Shown here: positions 60,394 through 64,000 of the stretch, piece by piece
Position numbering within the stretch: position 1 is the first letter of the stretch
How the letters are laid out: every line of letters begins with the position of its first letter
Source: an uncultured bacterium
Lineage (GTDB): Bacteria; Bacteroidota; Bacteroidia; Bacteroidales; Bacteroidaceae
Direction: 5' to 3'
DNA: 64,000 bases
Assembly (NCBI GenBank): GCA_905215345.1
Contig: CAJMPR010000015.1
Coordinates: 1 to 64,000, forward strand
Notes under the pieces: generated by a model
What the model was told of the DNA's origin: nothing
Databases searched by the model: none
What the model saw: the letters and a program-made list of their open reading frames with translations, nothing else
Program-made: the position numbers and the translations under genes

Positions 60394-60978
60394 ATGAATA
60401 ATTTTAAAGTTATGATGAATGGGATTATCAAAGAAAATCCTACGTTTGTGCTCCTGCTTGGTATGTGTCCTACCTTGGGTACTACTTCATCTGCTATCAA
60501 TGGTATGGGTATGGGTTTGGCAACGATGTTCGTGCTTATTTGTTCCAATGTGGTGATTTCTGCGATTAAGAACTTCATTCCCGATATGGTGCGTATTCCT
60601 TCGTTTATTGTGGTTATTGCATCATTTGTAACCTTGTTGCAGATGGTGATGCAAGCTTATGTTCCTGCACTTTATGCTACGTTGGGACTGTTTATTCCGT
60701 TGATTGTAGTAAACTGTATTGTATTGGGACGTGCTGAAGCTTTTGCTGCCAAGAATAACCCGATAGCTTCTTTCTTTGACGGTTTGGGTATGGGATTAGG
60801 CTTTACTATTGCGTTGACTCTGTTGGGCGCTGTTCGTGAGTTTTTGGGAACAGGTAAAATCTTTAATATTACGCTTCTTCCCGAAGAATATGGAATGTTG
60901 CTGTTTGTTCTTGCTCCGGGTGCATTCATTGCGCTGGGATATCTTATTGCATTAGTAAACAGTTTCAAGAAAGCATAA
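60394..60978 (+). CDS. rnfE: RNF complex membrane subunit RnfE
   Basis: 194 residues, six helices. GIIKENPTFVLLLGMCPTLG and the buried cysteine pair in RnfA/RnfE (here LLGMCPTLG and VVNCIVLG) may hold the membrane [2Fe-2S] cluster seen in structures of related complexes. 15 nt after rnfG. Confidence 0.93.
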   Translation: MNNFKVMMNGIIKENPTFVLLLGMCPTLGTTSSAINGMGMGLATMFVLICSNVVISAIKNFIPDMVRIPSFIVVIASFVTLLQMVMQAYVPALYATLGLFIPLIVVNCIVLGRAEAFAAKNNPIASFFDGLGMGLGFTIALTLLGAVREFLGTGKIFNITLLPEEYGMLLFVLAPGAFIALGYLIALVNSFKKA

Positions 60979-60993
60979 TTTGTAATTGACATT

Positions 60994-61572
60994 ATGGAAT
61001 ATATATTGATATTTATCTCGGCAATCTTTGTTAATAACATTGTATTGTCGCAATTCTTAGGGATCTGTCCTTTTTTGGGCGTGTCCAAGAAAGTGGAGAC
61101 AGCGTTGGGTATGTCAGCAGCAGTAGCCTTCGTGCTTACCATTGCAACTATTGTGACATTTCTTATCCAGAAATATGTGCTTGATACTTTTGATTTAGGT
61201 TATTTGCAAACTATTACCTTTATCTTAGTGATTGCAGCATTGGTACAAATGGTAGAAATCATTCTAAAGAAAGTATCTCCTTCTTTATACCAGGCATTGG
61301 GTGTGTTCTTGCCATTGATTACGACTAACTGTTGTATTCTGGGTGTAGCCATTCTTGTTATTCAGAAAGATTATGACTTACTAACGGGAGTCGTTTATGC
61401 ATTCTCTACTGCCATCGGTTTTGGTTTGGCATTGACGGTCTTTGCTGGTTTGCGTGAACAGATGAGTTTGGTTAATATCCCTAAAGGTATGCAGGGGACT
61501 CCGATAGCATTGATTACAGCCGGTTTATTGGCTATGGCATTTATGGGATTCTCCGGTGTAGTTAAGATATAA
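60994..61572 (+). CDS. rnfA: RNF complex membrane subunit RnfA
   Basis: 192 residues, six helices, homologous to RnfE with inverted topology. FVNNIVLSQFLGICPFLGVS and LPLITTNCCILGVAIL carry the cysteines that would share the intramembrane Fe-S cluster with RnfE. Last gene of the operon; a strong terminator follows at 61637. Confidence 0.94.
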   Translation: MEYILIFISAIFVNNIVLSQFLGICPFLGVSKKVETALGMSAAVAFVLTIATIVTFLIQKYVLDTFDLGYLQTITFILVIAALVQMVEIILKKVSPSLYQALGVFLPLITTNCCILGVAILVIQKDYDLLTGVVYAFSTAIGFGLALTVFAGLREQMSLVNIPKGMQGTPIALITAGLLAMAFMGFSGVVKI

Positions 61573-61636
61573 AATAAATATACAAATTGTAGAATGTATT
61601 ATCATTTTACAGTTTACAAATAATATTGAATTATTT

Positions 61637-61692
61637 AAAGCGAAGAACTTACTCTTTATATAATTAAGAGAGTAGGTTCTTTGCTTTTTTTT
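61637..61692 (+). terminator. Terminator of the RNF operon
   Basis: AAGCGAAGAACTTACTCT (61638-61655) pairs with AGAGTAGGTTCTTTGCTT (61669-61686) with a few mismatches, then a T-run. It lies in a 316-nt gap to galE whose remainder (61693-61839) is AT-rich, with one extra TATATTTG at 61692 but nothing else identifiable. Confidence 0.8.
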
Positions 61693-61839
61693 ATATTTGC
61701 TTTAATTAAAAGAATTAGATAACTGATAGTAGAACTGATGATGTCCTTAAATGCTTAGAGTTATCGCACACGGTCACAATAGAACATTTTTTTCGTTATT
61801 TTTTTCTTTTCTATATACTATATTATGAATTAATTTCCT

Positions 61840-61847
61840 TACATTTG
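61840..61847 (+). promoter_or_regulatory. -7 box for galE
   Basis: TACATTTG (TAnnTTTG), 41 nt before ATG 61889; no TTG at the -33 distance. Confidence 0.5.
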
Positions 61848-61888
61848 TAGCGTAATGATAACCTAAAAGCTAAATTATCTCTATTAAT

Positions 61889-62923
61889 ATGCAAGAAAGA
61901 ATCTTAGTTACAGGCGGAACCGGTTATATTGGTTCTCATACTGTAGTAGAACTTCAGAACGCAGGTTATGAAGTTGTTATAATTGATAATTTGTCAAACT
62001 CCAGCGCAGATGTTGTAGACAACATCGAAAAAGTATCAGGCATTCGTCCTGCATTTGAAAAAGTAGACTGTTTGGACTACGCCGGTCTTGATGCTGTGTT
62101 TGCTAAATATAAAGGCATTAAAGCAATCATTCACTTTGCAGCCAGTAAGGCAGTAGGCGAATCGGTTCAAAAGCCACTGATGTACTATCGTAATAATTTG
62201 GTTTCTTTGATAAATTTGCTTGAATTGATGCCGAAGCATGAAGTAGGAGGTATTGTATTCTCTTCTTCTTGTACCGTTTATGGTCAACCGGACGAACTAC
62301 CGGTAACTGAAATGGCTCCCATTAAGAAGGCGGAATCTCCTTATGGAAATACTAAGCAAATCAACGAAGAAATTGTTCGTGATACGGTTGCTTCCGGTGC
62401 TCCTATTAATGCTATTTTGTTGCGTTACTTTAATCCTATTGGTGCGCATCCTACCGCATTACTCGGTGAGTTGCCTAATGGTGTACCGCAGAACTTGATA
62501 CCATATCTTACTCAGACAGCTATCGGTATTCGCGAAAAACTGAGCGTGTTTGGTGATGATTATGATACTCCTGATGGTTCATGTATCCGCGACTTCATCA
62601 ATGTTGTTGATTTGGCAAAAGCACATGTAGTAGCTATTCGCCGTATTTTAGAACAGAAGCAAAAGGAAAAAGTAGAGGTGTTTAATATCGGTACCGGACG
62701 TGGTCTTTCTGTATTGGAATTGATTAATGCTTTTGAAAAAGCAACCGGTGTGAAGTTGAACTACCAGATTGTAGCTCGTCGTGTTGGAGATATTGAAAAG
62801 GTATGGGCCAATCCGGAACTGGCGAACAACGAGTTAGGCTGGAAAGCAGAATCTAGTATTGAAGATACTTTACGTTCTGCGTGGAACTGGCAGTTGAAGC
62901 TTCGTGAGAGAGGCATTCAATAA
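61889..62923 (+). CDS. galE: UDP-glucose 4-epimerase
   Basis: 344 residues, extended SDR. GGTGYIGSHTVVEL at 9-22 binds NAD; SSSCTVYG and the catalytic Tyr-xxx-Lys in SPYGNTKQ follow; RYFNPIGAHPTALLGE and SCIRDFINVVDLAKAH are GalE signatures. Interconverts UDP-glucose and UDP-galactose for galactose catabolism and glycan synthesis. Monocistronic by its promoter and the downstream terminator. Confidence 0.96.
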   Translation: MQERILVTGGTGYIGSHTVVELQNAGYEVVIIDNLSNSSADVVDNIEKVSGIRPAFEKVDCLDYAGLDAVFAKYKGIKAIIHFAASKAVGESVQKPLMYYRNNLVSLINLLELMPKHEVGGIVFSSSCTVYGQPDELPVTEMAPIKKAESPYGNTKQINEEIVRDTVASGAPINAILLRYFNPIGAHPTALLGELPNGVPQNLIPYLTQTAIGIREKLSVFGDDYDTPDGSCIRDFINVVDLAKAHVVAIRRILEQKQKEKVEVFNIGTGRGLSVLELINAFEKATGVKLNYQIVARRVGDIEKVWANPELANNELGWKAESSIEDTLRSAWNWQLKLRERGIQ

Positions 62924-62954
62924 AAATGAATTTGTGTTTTTTAACAGATAGAAA

Positions 62955-63057
62955 TAAACAAATGCCTCCCCGCATTTGTTTATAACATGCAAATCAGCCT
63001 GAAGCTGTTTATGTATATGTGAATATCCATAATTAGTACGTATGCCTCCCCGGCATA
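62955..63057 (+). other. Twin hairpins with C-rich loops after galE
   Basis: TAAACAAATGC-CTCCCC-GCATTTGTTTA (62955-62982; 11-bp perfect stem) and TATGCC-TCCCC-GGCATA (63041-63057; 6-bp perfect stem) present nearly the same loop, both in the context TGCCTCCCCG. They lie in the galE 3' region, upstream of a terminator at 63113. They may form part of the galE 3' UTR or a separate small RNA. No certain promoter, though TAGTTTTG at 63077-63084 matches TAnnTTTG further down. Confidence 0.5.
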
Positions 63058-63112
63058 GACAGGTAAGATTGCATAGTAGTTTTGTCGTGTTTTATTTTGT
63101 GTTTGTGTTGTG

Positions 63113-63146
63113 AATAAGCCTTGTCGCGAGACAAGGCTTATTTTTT
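63113..63146 (+). terminator. Strong intrinsic terminator
   Basis: AATAAGCCTTGTC (63113-63125), GCGA tetraloop, GACAAGGCTTATT (63130-63142), then T6: a 13-bp perfect stem with GNRA loop. It ends the galE transcript or a small RNA. On the minus strand no T-run follows, so it serves the plus strand. Confidence 0.92.
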
Positions 63147-63192
63147 GTACATATTGAATCGTTTGTACTTGGCTGGATATATCTTGGGAAAC

Positions 63193-64000
63193 TTATTTTC
63201 TGGATAAATATTCTTCAATCTCTACTGCTGTTACGTCTTTCAGCAATACTGTCTTTTCATTATCCAATAGATAAAGAGTGGGGATGGCCTTTAGGTCATA
63301 CAGACTTTTCTGCTCAATAGCTTGTCCTTTATCGTATCCGTTAATCCATTCTTTGGGAAAATCTGAAAGGTGGCGATTCCATTCCTCCAGATCAATGTCA
63401 GGATATATAGAGAGGATTTCCACTTGTTTCTTTGCCAACGCCTGGTTGATAGCAGGTGCATTTTTTAAGGCTTCAATAGTTTCGGCACAAGCATGGCAGC
63501 CCGGGTTATTAATGAATAATACAATATAAGGTGTTTTCAGTCCATAAAGCCTACCTTGCTTTCCCGAATTAAGGGTGTAAGTAAAGTCTATAGCTTTAGT
63601 ACCTATCCGGTTTTTCTGTGCGAGTTCACGTCGTTTTTCCGGACGTAGCTTTTCGGTATCATTCAGAACAGGTGAAGCTAATAAAACATCCAGAACGGAT
63701 ATATACAATTCTTCGTTACGCATTGGTGAATTAGGATCATACAAATATTTATCTGCCAATTCCATCATGTATAGATAACACTTTCTTTCTTTTTCAGCTT
63801 GGGAAAATATGTTCTTCAATGCAGCGTCAGCTACTGGAGGAGATACAAGTTTTAGCAGGTCGATATAGTCTACCCATGCCTGTTCTGTAACTTCGGGATG
63901 ATGTACGTAATTAGAGTCGGCGAAGTTTATATTATCCCAATAATGACGTGCCAGATAATCTGCACGAAGTTCAGGGGTATTCAGCATAGACGGTATGGTA
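63193..64000 (-). CDS. DUF5106/thioredoxin-like protein (N-terminus beyond window)
   Basis: At least 268 residues; the frame stays open past the ATG at 63987 to the window edge, reading TIPS before MLNTPELRADYLARHYWDN, so the true start and probable signal peptide lie outside. The N-terminal half is DUF5106 (RADYLARHYWDNINFADSNYVHHPEV). The C-terminal half is a thioredoxin fold (KTPYIVLFINNPGCHACAETIEAL; LKAIPTLYLLDNEKTVLLKD) with Cys-His-Ala-Cys at the active site. It is likely a periplasmic thiol-disulfide protein. Confidence 0.85.
   Translation of the reverse strand, partial: TIPSMLNTPELRADYLARHYWDNINFADSNYVHHPEVTEQAWVDYIDLLKLVSPPVADAALKNIFSQAEKERKCYLYMMELADKYLYDPNSPMRNEELYISVLDVLLASPVLNDTEKLRPEKRRELAQKNRIGTKAIDFTYTLNSGKQGRLYGLKTPYIVLFINNPGCHACAETIEALKNAPAINQALAKKQVEILSIYPDIDLEEWNRHLSDFPKEWINGYDKGQAIEQKSLYDLKAIPTLYLLDNEKTVLLKDVTAVEIEEYLSRK

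Noticed and set aside
61692..61699. TATATTTG box in the gap before galE
   Set aside because: It falls within the T-run of the RNF terminator and is 190 nt from galE, which has a better-placed box at 61840.

Overview
The window looks like chromosome of a gut Bacteroides (sensu lato). The signs are start-proximal boxes matching the Bacteroidetes -7 motif TAnnTTTG, often with TTG about 20 nt upstream; few strong Shine-Dalgarno sites; a Bacteroides-type secreted bile salt hydrolase; Bacteroidetes-restricted families (DUF1593, DUF3078, DUF3868, DUF4293, DUF5106, DUF5723); and an RNF operon in the order rseC-rnfBCDGEA. About 57 protein genes are supported, two of them cut by the window edges (1-64 and 63193-64000). 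I see no tRNA, rRNA, CRISPR array, IS element or prophage.

Layout. 1-5.7 kb: edge of one AraC-like regulator gene, then a complete AraC gene divergent from two tandem DUF1593 (nucleoside-hydrolase-like) secreted proteins and an MFS carrier. 5.8-10.1 kb (minus): nitroreductase, drug-type MFS, PNPOx-like flavoprotein, AraC regulator and a short QueG-like iron-sulfur protein. 10.6-13 kb: FucP-type sugar carrier and a split chromate transporter pair. 13-17.9 kb (minus): envelope operon of a lipoprotein, a DUF5723 protein and a DUF3868/OmpA/TPR protein. 18.3-20.5 kb: a tight three-gene cassette of a GNAT-like protein, a DUF3440 PAPS-reductase/PP-loop protein (IbrA-like) and a ParB-fold protein (IbrB-like); this is the most intriguing locus. 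20.6-22.8 kb: UDP-glucuronate decarboxylase and a sensorless REC-histidine kinase. 22.9-29.1 kb: addB-addA. 29.3-32.6 kb: a 22-nt-periodic palindrome array, bile salt hydrolase, uvrB. 32.7-36.4 kb: paaK, an ACT protein, bamD, rpoZ, DUF4293. 36.5-39 kb: a porin-like barrel and a LysM/periplasmic-binding protein. 39.3-46.7 kb: uvrA, ybaK, a POT peptide carrier, GNAT, PadR-PspC. 46.9-55.7 kb: S9 peptidase, MATE, yidC, pyrG, DUF3078. 55.9-61.6 kb: the RNF operon. 61.9-64 kb: galE and a DUF5106 thioredoxin-like protein.

Many genes are translationally coupled by 1- or 4-nt overlaps: the chromate pair, the DUF3440 cassette, addAB, rpoZ-DUF4293, and LysM protein-barrel. Intergenic DNA is rich in long perfect hairpins. 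Some recur as families within the window: the GTTATAAGTTAT-type repeats near 34.0, 39.2, 44.3 and 45.0 kb, and the double hairpins near 22.8 and 36.4 kb. These, the palindrome array at 29.3 kb, the switch-like hairpins ahead of the DUF3440 cassette and the twin C-rich-loop hairpins after galE are structures the gene annotation does not explain. All statements come from reading the sequence; no database search or folding computation was run.
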